Shown piece after piece: positions 16,465 through 25,734 of a stretch of DNA of 48,833 bases. The first letter of the stretch is position 1, and every line of letters begins with the position of its first letter. Origin of the DNA: Anaerolineaceae bacterium UBA4890 (lineage in GTDB: Bacteria; Chloroflexota; Anaerolineae; Anaerolineales; Anaerolineaceae); assembly GCA_002399085.1 (NCBI GenBank), contig DHCY01000039.1, positions 91,069-139,901 of the forward strand, in the 5' to 3' direction. A program made the translations under genes and the position numbers. Under the pieces are notes generated by a model, which was not told where the DNA came from, did not search any database, and was given only the letters and a program-made list of their open reading frames with translations.

Positions 16465-16743
16465 TCCTGCAAAATTTGGAGATAATACCAACTCTTTGTG
16501 GTTAAATTTATGAAAAGGAAATTTTCAGTAAGGAATCAAGTAAATGGATCAACGTAAGCGAAATGCGAAATTACTTCTCCAAAATGAGTGAAGTGAAAAT
16601 AGTAGTGACAGGTATGGAATTCAAGTTTTTTTACGCTCATATTTCAATCATGCTTTATTGTTACACGATAAAAGTATGGAACAAATTTCAGAAAACAAAT
16701 TACTAGCTGTGACTTCTGACATCCATAAAGCCCATAACAAATC

Positions 16744-17793
16744 ATGAGTCAACAAAATTTTTTGATCAGCGTAGTAATGCCTGTATATAATCGCGAGAAA
16801 TTTCTGTCCGATGCAATCGAAAGTATCTTAAATCAAACGATTACAAATTTTGAATTCATTATTATTGACGATGGATCTACAGACCATTCCGTCGACACCA
16901 TTAAGAAATATGCAGAAGTTGATAATCGTATTAAATATCTACTTAATGAGAACAATAAAGGTGTAGGGTTTTCAAGGAATTTAGGAATGGCAATAGCTCA
17001 AGGGGAGTATATTGCCATTATGGATTCAGACGATATTTGTTTGCCTACTAGATTTGAGAAACAATTAACTTTTTTTGAAGCACACCCTGAGATAGATGTG
17101 CTCGGATCGCAAGAACTTGATATTGATACAAGAGGCATTAGCTTACCTTCACCAAAATACCCACTCACATCTGGACAAGTAAGGTGGGAGTTGATGTTTG
17201 GAAGAAGTTTATGTCATCCCGCAATGATGATGAGGAAGGAATTACTTGATAAGCATCATATTTATTATACTAATAACCGAGTGGCTGAGGATTTGGAGCT
17301 ACTTTTAAGATTGAGCACCGTTGGAAAGATCGCAAACTTACCTGACACCCTTCTACATGTGCGCAAGCACGAACTGAATGTTTCATCCCTGAAATCTACT
17401 GCACTCCAAGATGAAGTATACAATGCGATTCGAAAGTCTATTAAAGACATGATTGGAGTATCTCTGTCTGATGAAACCATTTCAGGTCTTGTTATCGCTC
17501 GGCATCTAAAGAAACACAAGACAGTAAAGGACCTTCACAGTGCCTCAGATGTGTCGCATATTCTGGTGAAACTGATGCAAAAAGCAATGGAATGGAATAT
17601 CAATAGTGAAGATCGGTTTTATATCCGACAAAATACAGCCTCGCGTCTACGCCGCATCTGGAAAGAGCAGAAATACCACTCAGCCTTGTTACCTTATGTC
17701 GTGTATTCCTTGATTCTCGATCCAGGCCTTATTCATAGAAGATTACAACGGCTCTTACCGCCCAGGCTTTCAGGGAAAAAACCTACAAATTGA
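16744..17793 (+). CDS. GT2 family glycosyltransferase, paralogue of preceding GT
   Basis: A 349-residue GT-A enzyme with ISVVMPVYN (8-16), IDDGSTD (41-47) and IMDSDD (92-97; Asp94/Asp96 as DxD). WELMFGRSLCHPAMMMRKEL corresponds to the LAHSTVMMR stretch of the 15448 enzyme. A basic helical tail ends the protein. It stands behind a 279-nt gap (16465-16743) in which I see no gene and only A/T-rich sequence. Its codon use is more A/T-rich than that of the exporter genes. Donor and linkage are unknown. Confidence 0.92.
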   Translation: MSQQNFLISVVMPVYNREKFLSDAIESILNQTITNFEFIIIDDGSTDHSVDTIKKYAEVDNRIKYLLNENNKGVGFSRNLGMAIAQGEYIAIMDSDDICLPTRFEKQLTFFEAHPEIDVLGSQELDIDTRGISLPSPKYPLTSGQVRWELMFGRSLCHPAMMMRKELLDKHHIYYTNNRVAEDLELLLRLSTVGKIANLPDTLLHVRKHELNVSSLKSTALQDEVYNAIRKSIKDMIGVSLSDETISGLVIARHLKKHKTVKDLHSASDVSHILVKLMQKAMEWNINSEDRFYIRQNTASRLRRIWKEQKYHSALLPYVVYSLILDPGLIHRRLQRLLPPRLSGKKPTN

Positions 17794-17804
17794 TGGGTAA
17801 TTAA

Positions 17805-18701
17805 ATGCTGACAATATTTTCCGTACCCAAACCATTTACTGATCTCGCGGCGATTCAGCAGCGGAATGCGATCCAAAGTTGGCTCCGCTTGACTCCAAAG
17901 TGTCAAATCATCCTGTGTGGAGATGACCCCTCTGTGATCGCAGCGGCTTTAGAATTAGGTGTTGAGTCCATGACCTCGATACGTTGTAATGAGTTCGGCA
18001 CGCCTTTTTTGGATTCAGTTTTCAGCCAGGCGCATGAACAGGCAAGATTTCCAATTCTTTGCTATGTCAATTCCGACATCATCCTGATGGATAGCTTTAT
18101 GGATGCGGTTGCCAGGATCGATATGAATAGATTTTTGGCAATCGGTCAGCGAACCAACCTGGATCTCACTGATCCCATCGATTTTAGCGATCCTGCCTGG
18201 CGTTTGGCATTGCTCCAACAGTGTGCTGGAAAGGGTAAACTGTTCAGCAGTTTTGGCATTGATTATTTTGTTTTCACCAGGAACTCAAACCTTCACAATC
18301 TGCCGCCTTTTTTGGTTGGTCGCCCGCGATGGGATAATTGGTTCATATTTAATGCACGCAAGAGAAGAGTTCCAATTGTAGATATGACATCTGTGTGTCT
18401 GGTGATTCACCAAAACCACGGTTATGCTCATATCCCACAATGGGGGGGCAAATCCTGGAACGGCCCTGAAGCTGTTTGGAATTCTGGGTTATTTTCCAAT
18501 CTTGTCGGGAACACTAAGCATGTTTTTAGTGTCAAAGATTCCACTTTTTTGCTCACTAAGAAAAGGCTGTTACCTGCTCTACAAAAAGGATATTTATTTC
18601 AACGCCTTCAAACATCAGCCTTGATGTTCCCAATGTTAAGATTTCCAGCAAAACTAGTAAAATTTATCTATTTAAAAATTCATACAAAAAGGCAAAAATG
18701 A
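17805..18701 (+). CDS. GT-A-fold glycosyltransferase-like protein
   Basis: A 298-residue protein starting MLTIFSVPKPF. It has a Rossmann-like start (AIQSWLRL, then CQIILCGDD) and FPILCYVNSDIILM (82-95), where NSD replaces the DxD motif of GT-A enzymes. RPRWDNWFIFNARKRRVPIVD follows. The pattern fits a nucleotide-sugar transferase, but the acceptor site cannot be read. It lies 11 nt after a GT2 gene and is probably co-transcribed. Because the metal-binding motif is altered, activity and donor are uncertain. Confidence 0.7.
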   Translation: MLTIFSVPKPFTDLAAIQQRNAIQSWLRLTPKCQIILCGDDPSVIAAALELGVESMTSIRCNEFGTPFLDSVFSQAHEQARFPILCYVNSDIILMDSFMDAVARIDMNRFLAIGQRTNLDLTDPIDFSDPAWRLALLQQCAGKGKLFSSFGIDYFVFTRNSNLHNLPPFLVGRPRWDNWFIFNARKRRVPIVDMTSVCLVIHQNHGYAHIPQWGGKSWNGPEAVWNSGLFSNLVGNTKHVFSVKDSTFLLTKKRLLPALQKGYLFQRLQTSALMFPMLRFPAKLVKFIYLKIHTKRQK

Positions 18702-19176
18702 TATTTGCATCTTCAGAAAATAATCGCTGAAGATCAATCGTTACAATCCTGATTAAAGTATATAGGATCCAGGAAGCAATATCGGTAAAAATTGAAAAGA
18801 GCAACTAGAATAACTCAATTCACAAAGCAAGTAGATGGAATCGGTTATGATCACACCAGTAATTTCAGTTGAGCATTTATCAAAACAAAACGACCTGGGT
18901 GTCATCGGCACCGGGACTCTTACCAGTCTTTTTGAACGCTGTTATGTGGCGTGCCATGTTTCTGGGAGATGATTAAAAAACAGAGTTACTACATGGACCA
19001 ATTCATTTAATGTCCCCGCCAGGATGATTTTGGTATCGGCATCCCTTACAAACAGTGAGAAGGAACAAAGGAGTATTTTTCTTTGGATTACTTATTACAC
19101 AATGCGAGCCTTACTCATCCAATTTACTTCGATTTTGTTCTATCAGGATTTACCACATACATAACTTATAACAAAA
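18702..19176. other. Gap holding a wzt remnant and A/T-rich DNA
   Basis: Apart from the 41-codon wzt fragment at 18847-18972, this 475-nt stretch shows no gene, terminator or clear promoter. The sequence on both sides of the fragment is A/T-rich and unremarkable. Confidence 0.5.
18847..18972 (+). pseudogene. N-terminal fragment of a wzt exporter ATPase gene
   Basis: ATG 18847 reads MITPVISVEHLSKQNDLG, then VIGTGTLTSLFERCYV, and stops at 18970-18972. The first 26 codons match the start of the intact ATPase at 20288 (ISVEHLSKQYDLGVIGTGTL), after which similarity is lost well before Walker A. It cannot bind ATP. It is a relic of a former wzt, like the wzm relic at 12664. Confidence 0.85.
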
Positions 19177-20181
19177 ATGTCAAATATTACATCAAACGGC
19201 ATTAGAATGATTAATAAAAAGTATGATGAAATTATGCTTTTGTTTGCCTTTATTGGTCAAATTCGAAGGTTAGAAAAGATTGTTAACCCGATATTTATTA
19301 TTGGTATCAAGGGCAGTTTACATATTATCGACCTGTGTTTAAAGTTTATTCCAAACAGAGTAAATGTTATCTTGATACTCGCTGGAATGGACGAGTGGGA
19401 GATCGATTGGGCGAAGAAACATCTCTGTGTGAGTGGATATATTGTGCTTGATAAGCAATTAAAACATGGCGCAATTCTTGATTTATTATTTAAGTGCCGA
19501 AAAAGCAACTTTGGCATCATGGACTATGATTTGTTCATCTCAAATCCTATTTATTTCGATCTGATGAGATCCATTAATAGCAATAGCATCGGTAATGTCT
19601 TGTTCATGTACGAAGACCCTAATCTCCACGTAAAAATACCCCAAACTTTCTTTATGTTTTTTAATGCTCTAATGGTTCGCTCAATTATGCAAAGATTTGA
19701 TGTTTCATGCTCTGTTGCCAAGTATGAAGAACTCTCCCAAAGGGTTAAGTCTAAGCTTCAATCCATTAATTTCGATGGAAGAAATATGCCCGAAGGGAAT
19801 TTTGGCAAAGATTACTTTGATACCTTTAGGCTTATCTCATTATTGGGACTTGCAGATGGGTATGAATTTAATTGGGTTAATGATTCTATAGAAAGTGGAT
19901 TGAATGAAAGTGGGGTCTTTCATGTCAGTGGTATCTCAAACCCGGCTGAGGTAAAAAACCGCTGGAGAAGACGAGGCAGTTTTTTTTGGCAACGTTCTCT
20001 TGCTTTACACCCCGATTTAAACCTTCGTACTCATTATCAACAGCTATTTCCAAATTTGCCGACGGTTCACGACTTGGAGCAGCTATTACGTAATGACGGT
20101 TATACTGGAAGTTGGTATTTTGATTCTGTAAATGAGTTGCTCAAAAGCTTCGGTCGAGGCAACATTTCGGGTAAAGTGTAG
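19177..20181 (+). CDS. Unrecognised protein, possible glycosyltransferase
   Basis: A 334-residue protein from A/T-rich DNA that I do not recognise. The amino half has hydrophobic strands (PIFIIGIKGSLHIIDL, VNVILILAG). FGIMDYDLFISNPIYFD around 115-132 resembles the DxD region of GT-A enzymes that carry an Asp-Tyr-Asp variant. The end has a Trp/Arg-rich patch (NRWRRRGSFFWQRSLALHPD). Its position between a wzt relic and the intact wzt, among glycosyltransferases, makes a glycan role likely but unproven. It has no signal peptide and no clear membrane spans. Confidence 0.6.
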   Translation: MSNITSNGIRMINKKYDEIMLLFAFIGQIRRLEKIVNPIFIIGIKGSLHIIDLCLKFIPNRVNVILILAGMDEWEIDWAKKHLCVSGYIVLDKQLKHGAILDLLFKCRKSNFGIMDYDLFISNPIYFDLMRSINSNSIGNVLFMYEDPNLHVKIPQTFFMFFNALMVRSIMQRFDVSCSVAKYEELSQRVKSKLQSINFDGRNMPEGNFGKDYFDTFRLISLLGLADGYEFNWVNDSIESGLNESGVFHVSGISNPAEVKNRWRRRGSFFWQRSLALHPDLNLRTHYQQLFPNLPTVHDLEQLLRNDGYTGSWYFDSVNELLKSFGRGNISGKV

Positions 20182-20287
20182 TACTTTCCTTTCAATTTGT
20201 TTCAGAATTTGTAATCCCTAGGTATTTTGAGTTCAATTAAATTTTGACTGACAATAAAGAAAACACTAACTAGATGATGTAGATATT

Positions 20288-21541
20288 ATGACAAATATAG
20301 CAATTTCAGTTGAACATCTTTCCAAACAATACGACCTGGGAGTGATTGGTACAGGCACGCTCTCGCGCGACCTGAACCGCTGGTGGGCGCGCGTGCGCCA
20401 CCAGCCCGACCCCTACACACGCATCGGCCAGAAGGACGCCTTCGCCCTTGCCGGCGAGAGCATCCTCGCCCTGGATGACGTCTCGTTTTCGGTCAGTCAA
20501 GGCGAAGCGCTCGGCATAATAGGTAAGAATGGCGCCGGCAAGAGCACGCTGCTCAAGATCCTCTCGCGCGTAACCGCACCCACCAGCGGGGTGGTCAAAG
20601 TGAAGGGGCGCATCGGCAGCCTTTTGGAGATTGGCACTGGCTTCCATCCAGAGTTGACCGGTCGTGAGAATGTCTATCTCAATGGCGCCATCCTTGGGAT
20701 GCGCAAAGAGGAAGTCGCCCGCAAATTTGATGAGATTGTAGCTTTCTCAGGCGTGGAAAAGTTTATCGACACACCCGTAAAACGCTATTCCAGCGGCATG
20801 CACGTGCGCCTGGGCTTCGCTGTGGCCGCCCACCTCGACCCGGAGATTCTCATTGTGGATGAGGTTCTCGCGGTGGGGGACGCGGAGTTCCAAAAGAAAT
20901 GCCTGGGCAAGATGGGTGATGTCGCTGGCGAAGGCCGCACTGTGCTATTTGTAAGCCACAACATGGCTGCAGTACAAAACTTGTGCACTCGAGCAATACT
21001 AATAGAAAATGGCATTATTACAAGATCTGGAGAAACCGAAGAGGTCATTACCAATTATATTTCAGAATTAAAGCCCTCAAATCAATTCTACTCAAATCCT
21101 AGTGAACGAAAGGGTGACAAGAAAATCCGAATCGAGGATCTTAGGCTTGTTCCAGATAGACCACGCACCGGGCAGCCCTTGCAATGTATCCTGGAAGTTC
21201 TTGCTGATGAATCCATCAAAAACAGTATCGTCGCAGAATATTCAATTTCTTTTATGACAGATCGAGGTCAAAAAATATTCCAATTACACTCAGGTCACAT
21301 GGAAAAGGAGTTCGTAATCGGACCTGGCAGATCAAGAATTGTTGCAGAGATTGATTCTCTTCTATTAACTCCAGGTCAATACAGTATAAATCTATGGATA
21401 GGGTCTGGAAAAGTTACAATCCATGATTGGATACCTGAGGCATATACTCTGCAGGTTGAACCAGGCTCATTACAAAATAGAATTTTGATTGACAATCGCA
21501 ACTATCCAGTTGTCTTGCCCTCAAAGTGGTATTTATCATGA
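20288..21541 (+). CDS. wzt: ABC exporter ATPase with C-terminal glycan-recognition domain (Wzt)
   Basis: A 417-residue ATPase subunit of a polysaccharide ABC exporter. Walker A GKNGAGKST is at 79-87, signature YSSGM at 167-171, Walker B ILIVDE at 187-192 and switch His224. ELTGRENVYLNG (122-133) is typical of Wzt. Residues about 275-410 form a Wzt_C-like beta-sandwich, which in characterised homologues binds the modified end of the glycan before export. Its partner permease should be the wzm at 12878. Base composition changes sharply inside the gene: G/C-rich from about 20340 to 20950, A/T-rich at the very start and in the C-terminal domain. The next gene's ATGA overlaps its stop. Confidence 0.95.
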   Translation: MTNIAISVEHLSKQYDLGVIGTGTLSRDLNRWWARVRHQPDPYTRIGQKDAFALAGESILALDDVSFSVSQGEALGIIGKNGAGKSTLLKILSRVTAPTSGVVKVKGRIGSLLEIGTGFHPELTGRENVYLNGAILGMRKEEVARKFDEIVAFSGVEKFIDTPVKRYSSGMHVRLGFAVAAHLDPEILIVDEVLAVGDAEFQKKCLGKMGDVAGEGRTVLFVSHNMAAVQNLCTRAILIENGIITRSGETEEVITNYISELKPSNQFYSNPSERKGDKKIRIEDLRLVPDRPRTGQPLQCILEVLADESIKNSIVAEYSISFMTDRGQKIFQLHSGHMEKEFVIGPGRSRIVAEIDSLLLTPGQYSINLWIGSGKVTIHDWIPEAYTLQVEPGSLQNRILIDNRNYPVVLPSKWYLS

Positions 21542-22677
21542 ATATCCTTTTTGTCGCCCATCATGACAATTTCCAGGGCTCCAGCCGATCTCTGATGAGT
21601 CTGCTTGAAGGGTTACAGGAGCTCGGTGTAGTTCCGTTTGTTGTTAATCCCCGGGAAAGTCTCTTCACTGAAGCTTTGCGAGCTAAGGGTATCCATTGTG
21701 CAATCCTTCCGGTTCCATGGTGGGTGTCAGCTAAGACCTTGTCTTGCAAGAAAAAAGTGGAACATGCCAGGGTAATTCGGCAGTCTGTTTCAGCCCTTCA
21801 AGAGGTGATCAAGAATTGGAAAATCGACCTGGTTTACACCAATTCTTCAGTTACGCCCATTGGTCTTTTAGCTGCCCGCAAGGAGAAAGTGCCTCATATT
21901 TGGCATATTCGTGAATTTGGGGATCTCGATTTTGGGCTACGTTTTATTTACCCCAAGGCGCTCAGCAAGGCTTTCATGCTTCGATCAGATGCAGTGATCT
22001 GCCATAGTAAGGTAGTGACAAATTACTACTTTAAGCCTGGTGGCAAAAGAATCAACCAGATCTATAACGGCGTTACCCTGAAGGATCAATTTGTTGAGCG
22101 TCTGGTTCTCAGACAGCAAACCCCACAAGACCGTCCATTTACCTTTGTAATGATGAGCAGCATTACTCCGAACAAAGGTCAAGAACAAGCTATTCGAGCT
22201 CTGGCAGAGCTTCATAGGCAGGGAGTTCCCGCAAAATTAATCGTAGCTGGCGGCGGAAAAGCTGATTACCTTACGGAGTTATCAGCACTCTGCAGTGATC
22301 TACACCTTGGCGCACATGTTGAATTTACTGGCTTTGTCGAGGATCCCTTCCCTTACTATTACCTTGCTGATTGCGCTCTAATCTGTTCTGAGAACGAAGC
22401 CTTCAGCCGTGTGGGGCTCGAAGCCATGTCTACCGCGCTGCCGGTCATTGGAAAGAACAGCGGCGGCAACCCTGAGGTTATTGTGGATGGAGAAACGGGA
22501 TTCCTCTATAACACCTTCGATGAGTTGGTGGAGGCTATGCTGAGGCTGGCGCAAAACCCTACTCTCGGTCAAAAAATGGGCTTGGCTGGGTGGCAACGTG
22601 CAAAGGATATGTTCAACATTGAAGATTACGCCGCTAACGTCTACAAGGTCATTCAATTAGTAATGGATAACAGATGA
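21538..22677 (+). CDS. GT4 family glycosyltransferase
   Basis: A 379-residue GT-B enzyme starting at the ATG that overlaps the wzt stop. The N-terminal Rossmann domain opens MNILFVAHHDNFQGSSRS. Its donor-binding half contains SSITPNKGQEQAI and the E-x7-E motif (Glu287 and Glu295) in NEAFSRVGLEAM, followed by SGGNPEVI. GT4 enzymes are retaining transferases that use nucleotide-sugar donors on the cytosolic side. Translational coupling to wzt suggests action on the exported glycan. Donor and linkage cannot be read. Confidence 0.93.
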   Translation: MNILFVAHHDNFQGSSRSLMSLLEGLQELGVVPFVVNPRESLFTEALRAKGIHCAILPVPWWVSAKTLSCKKKVEHARVIRQSVSALQEVIKNWKIDLVYTNSSVTPIGLLAARKEKVPHIWHIREFGDLDFGLRFIYPKALSKAFMLRSDAVICHSKVVTNYYFKPGGKRINQIYNGVTLKDQFVERLVLRQQTPQDRPFTFVMMSSITPNKGQEQAIRALAELHRQGVPAKLIVAGGGKADYLTELSALCSDLHLGAHVEFTGFVEDPFPYYYLADCALICSENEAFSRVGLEAMSTALPVIGKNSGGNPEVIVDGETGFLYNTFDELVEAMLRLAQNPTLGQKMGLAGWQRAKDMFNIEDYAANVYKVIQLVMDNR

Positions 22678-23771
22678 TCAAACCGCGCCTGATCGCCTAT
22701 TACCTGCCTCAATTCCATCCCATCCCCGAAAATGATGCCTGGTGGGGTGAAGGTTTTACCGAATGGACTAACGTCCGCAAAGCCAAACCGCTTTTTAAGG
22801 GACACAAGCAACCCGTCCAGCCTGGCGAATTGGGCTACTACAATCTGCTCGATCCCGCCATCCGCGAAGCTCAGGCAGAGCTGGCGCGCGGTGCTGGCAT
22901 CGAAGGCTTTTGCTATTGGCATTATTGGTTTGGAGGCAAACAACTTCTGGAACGTCCCTTCAATGAAGTGCTTGCCAGCCGCAAACCGGATTTCCCCTTC
23001 TGCCTGGCATGGGCTAATCAAAGCTGGACTGGTATCTGGCACGGTGAGCCAGACAGGATTCTGATCAAACAGACTTACCCTGGCGTGGAAGATCACATTG
23101 CCCATTTCAACACTCTTCTGCCTGCTTTTCGTGATCCACGCTACCTCAAGGTGGATGGACGACCGATCCTCTTTATCTTTGAACCCGCCGACCTGGATTC
23201 CAATTGGGTAAACTTATGGCAAGGATTGGCCAAAAAATCCGGGCTGGAATCTTTGTATTTGATCGGCATCATCAACAATGAACAGGTAGCCAAACACATC
23301 ACGAAGCTTGGCTTTGACGGCTTTACCATCTCCCGTACCAGCCGGCGCGGCACCCGTTTGAGGGGCTTGCGCAATGCCCTGAGCAAACTGCTCGGACCAA
23401 AAGCGGCGGTAGACTTCTATCAGAAAACTCTCAAGCAGCCATTCCATGTTTACAACTACGAGAAAGTTTTGCCTTTTCTGGAGCTCTCCCAACCACAATC
23501 CCTCGAATTTTATCCATGTGTCATGCCCGGCTGGGATAACACCCCCCGCTCTGGGGTCAATGGTCATGTCTTCCAGAATCCCACTCCTGAGGTCTTTCAA
23601 CAGCATTTGCACCAGGCTATCGATCGCGTTAGCAATTACCAGCCTGAGCATCAGTTGGTTATCCTGAAATCCTGGAACGAATGGGCTGAAGGCAACTACC
23701 TTGAACCTGACATGCAACATAGGGATACATTCCTTCAAGCGATTCAAAGGGAATTAAAACAATGGAACTGA
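22674..23771 (+). CDS. WbsX-like protein (GH99-like domain)
   Basis: A 365-residue protein of the WbsX family. Diagnostic blocks are AYYLPQFHPIPENDAWWGEG at the start, FTEWTNVRKAKPLFKGH, IEGFCYWHYWFGGKQLLERP, ANQSWTG, and near the end LKSWNEWAEGNYLEPD. The family has a GH99-like (endo-mannanase-like) barrel. It is found in polysaccharide clusters, where it is annotated either as a glycosyltransferase or as a hydrolase. Which reaction it performs here is not known. It overlaps both neighbours (ATGA at its start, 10 nt at its end), so it belongs to the same transcript. Confidence 0.88.
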   Translation: MIKPRLIAYYLPQFHPIPENDAWWGEGFTEWTNVRKAKPLFKGHKQPVQPGELGYYNLLDPAIREAQAELARGAGIEGFCYWHYWFGGKQLLERPFNEVLASRKPDFPFCLAWANQSWTGIWHGEPDRILIKQTYPGVEDHIAHFNTLLPAFRDPRYLKVDGRPILFIFEPADLDSNWVNLWQGLAKKSGLESLYLIGIINNEQVAKHITKLGFDGFTISRTSRRGTRLRGLRNALSKLLGPKAAVDFYQKTLKQPFHVYNYEKVLPFLELSQPQSLEFYPCVMPGWDNTPRSGVNGHVFQNPTPEVFQQHLHQAIDRVSNYQPEHQLVILKSWNEWAEGNYLEPDMQHRDTFLQAIQRELKQWN

Positions 23772-24763
23772 ACGAGATCGGTGGGTTTGATGTCAGCGTG
23801 GTTATCCCGGTTTATAACGCTGCTGCTTTCATAACCCAGGCAGTGGAATCAGCACTTGCTCAAGACGAAGTGCGAGAGGTCATCCTGGTTGAGGACCGTT
23901 CCCCGGATGACAGCCTGTCGGTCTGCCATCAATTAGCAGTTGCCAACCCCAATGTGAAGTTATTTCAGCATCCTGGGGGTGTCAACCGCGGTGCTGGACC
24001 TTCACGCAACCTGGGGATCAGCAACAGCATTTGTCAATATATTGCTTTTCTGGATGCCGACGATTTTTATTTGCCAAATAGATTTGCCGCTGCTCACAGT
24101 GTTTTTGCACAAAAACCGGATTGTGATGGGGTTTACGATGCGGTTGGGATGACATATGAAGATGAGGTTAGCCGCGAGCGCTGGCAAGAGCATAGCATTG
24201 TTGGAGAAGGAGTTACCACATTGCCACCTGGGATTGAGCCTGCGGACCTGTTCGGGGTACTCATTAAAGGTGGGCAGGGGCATATCCATCTGAATGGTCT
24301 GGTTGTCAGGCGGGAATTGCTGAGTAAAGCCGGGCAGATGGATGAAAGCATCGCTGATACTTTGCACGAGGATACGGATTGGGTTTTGAGGCTCGCAGCG
24401 GTTGGGCGGTTGTATCCAGGAAGTGTAACGGAAGCCACATCAATACGAAGAGTGCACCAGCAAAACCGGGTTTCGGCACCGCGGCCAGAAAAAAGTATTC
24501 ATCGCGACCGCATCCGCCTGAGAATCGCCACTTATCGCTGGCTGCGCAAGCACGGCAGCAGACAGCAGCGCCGATTGGGTCTCAAGCGTTTGCTGCTGGA
24601 ATGGAACCGAGGAAACGGCAATTCAGGCAACATTGGAAGACTAAAAGCTTTGCTGTGCTTTCCTTTTCGTTTGCCAGCAGTCTTGCTGGAAGGTCACTAT
24701 TGGTATGAACTGGCGCAGACCGGCTGGTCCATCATTCGTAACGATTGGTTGAGGCTGAAATAA
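23762..24763 (+). CDS. GT2 family glycosyltransferase
   Basis: A 333-residue GT-A enzyme with VSVVIPVYNAAAF (11-23), LVEDRSPDDS (42-51) and FLDADDFYLPNRF (97-109; Asp98/Asp100). It has a basic C-terminal region with no transmembrane helix. The ATG lies 10 nt inside the WbsX-like gene. It shares the opening, the RGAGPSRNLG loop and the DADD region with the GT2 enzyme at 25734, so the two are paralogues separated by one unrelated GT gene. The VEDRSPDD variant (Arg in place of Gly in the usual DGS) is odd. Donor unknown. Confidence 0.92.
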   Translation: MELNEIGGFDVSVVIPVYNAAAFITQAVESALAQDEVREVILVEDRSPDDSLSVCHQLAVANPNVKLFQHPGGVNRGAGPSRNLGISNSICQYIAFLDADDFYLPNRFAAAHSVFAQKPDCDGVYDAVGMTYEDEVSRERWQEHSIVGEGVTTLPPGIEPADLFGVLIKGGQGHIHLNGLVVRRELLSKAGQMDESIADTLHEDTDWVLRLAAVGRLYPGSVTEATSIRRVHQQNRVSAPRPEKSIHRDRIRLRIATYRWLRKHGSRQQRRLGLKRLLLEWNRGNGNSGNIGRLKALLCFPFRLPAVLLEGHYWYELAQTGWSIIRNDWLRLK

Positions 24764-24867
24764 AACCCTTCAAAATTTAAAACTGAGATTGACTATAGAA
24801 ACTTCAGATATGGATGATATTTGCTCAACCGCAAAAACAATAATTATTTTAAGTAGTGTTCCAAAAA

Positions 24868-25734
24868 ATGGATAAAATTTCAATTATTACTACTCATTTT
24901 TACGATTTTTCCTGGACCAAGCTTTGGGCAGCAAAAATTCAGAAAAATACTGATCAGAATAAGATCAAAGAAGTTCTTATAATCAACCAGGACCGTTCCA
25001 TAGAATCGCGAAATTTGCTCAAACAAATATATCCAAAATCACAGATACTAGAATATCCTAGAAATGAAGAACAATTTTTGAAAAGAGGTCATGATCATGC
25101 CGCAGTCTTGAATTTGGCAGTTCAGGAAGCAACGGGCGAGTATATATGCATTTTTGATTCAGATTGTCATCCGTTTTCACCAGAATGGGTACCTGCATGT
25201 GAGAAGCTGTTGGAAAAATATGATGCCATCGTAGCTTTAGATCGATATAGAAAGATTGAATACTCCACTTGTTTGTCACACCCATGCTTTATGGTATTAA
25301 AAAAAGAATCTATAAAGACCACTCTTTCTTTTGATGAAGGCTTTCCTTTAAAAATTTATGATACAGGAAGATTAATCGGTCAACAATTGGAACGTATGGG
25401 GGGCAATGTGTTTTATGCAGCACCATATTTAGCGTTCAATAACAATTATGGTGAGGTATTTCTTGACTCTATATATCATCATGGAAAAGGAAGCTATGCT
25501 GGAGGTGATATTCGCCTGCAAAAACAGTTGGATTTTCGTCAATCTTTTTTTACAAAAATCGTTATCAAAAAAGAAAGGTATACGCTTAACAAGTTAGAGC
25601 ACATCCAATACAAGTTGGCAGTTATCAAAAACCATGGTTATTTAAGGTACATATTAGAGATGGCAAATGATTACGTCAAGAAATTTTTAGGAATTAATAA
25701 TTGGGTTAAGAAAGATAAAGGACAGAGGAAGTAG
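24868..25734 (+). CDS. GT2-like glycosyltransferase, A/T-rich
   Basis: A 288-residue protein from ATG 24868. A GTG at 24856 is an alternative. The GT-A fold opens KISIITTHFYD, then VLIINQDRS. The loop GHDHAAVLNLAVQEATGEY precedes ICIFDSDCHP, whose Asp-Ser-Asp is the likely metal site. The second half has DTGRLIGQQLERMGG and basic residues at the end. Codon use is clearly more A/T-rich than in the two flanking GT2 paralogues, suggesting insertion between them. Donor and acceptor unknown. Confidence 0.82.
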   Translation: MDKISIITTHFYDFSWTKLWAAKIQKNTDQNKIKEVLIINQDRSIESRNLLKQIYPKSQILEYPRNEEQFLKRGHDHAAVLNLAVQEATGEYICIFDSDCHPFSPEWVPACEKLLEKYDAIVALDRYRKIEYSTCLSHPCFMVLKKESIKTTLSFDEGFPLKIYDTGRLIGQQLERMGGNVFYAAPYLAFNNNYGEVFLDSIYHHGKGSYAGGDIRLQKQLDFRQSFFTKIVIKKERYTLNKLEHIQYKLAVIKNHGYLRYILEMANDYVKKFLGINNWVKKDKGQRK

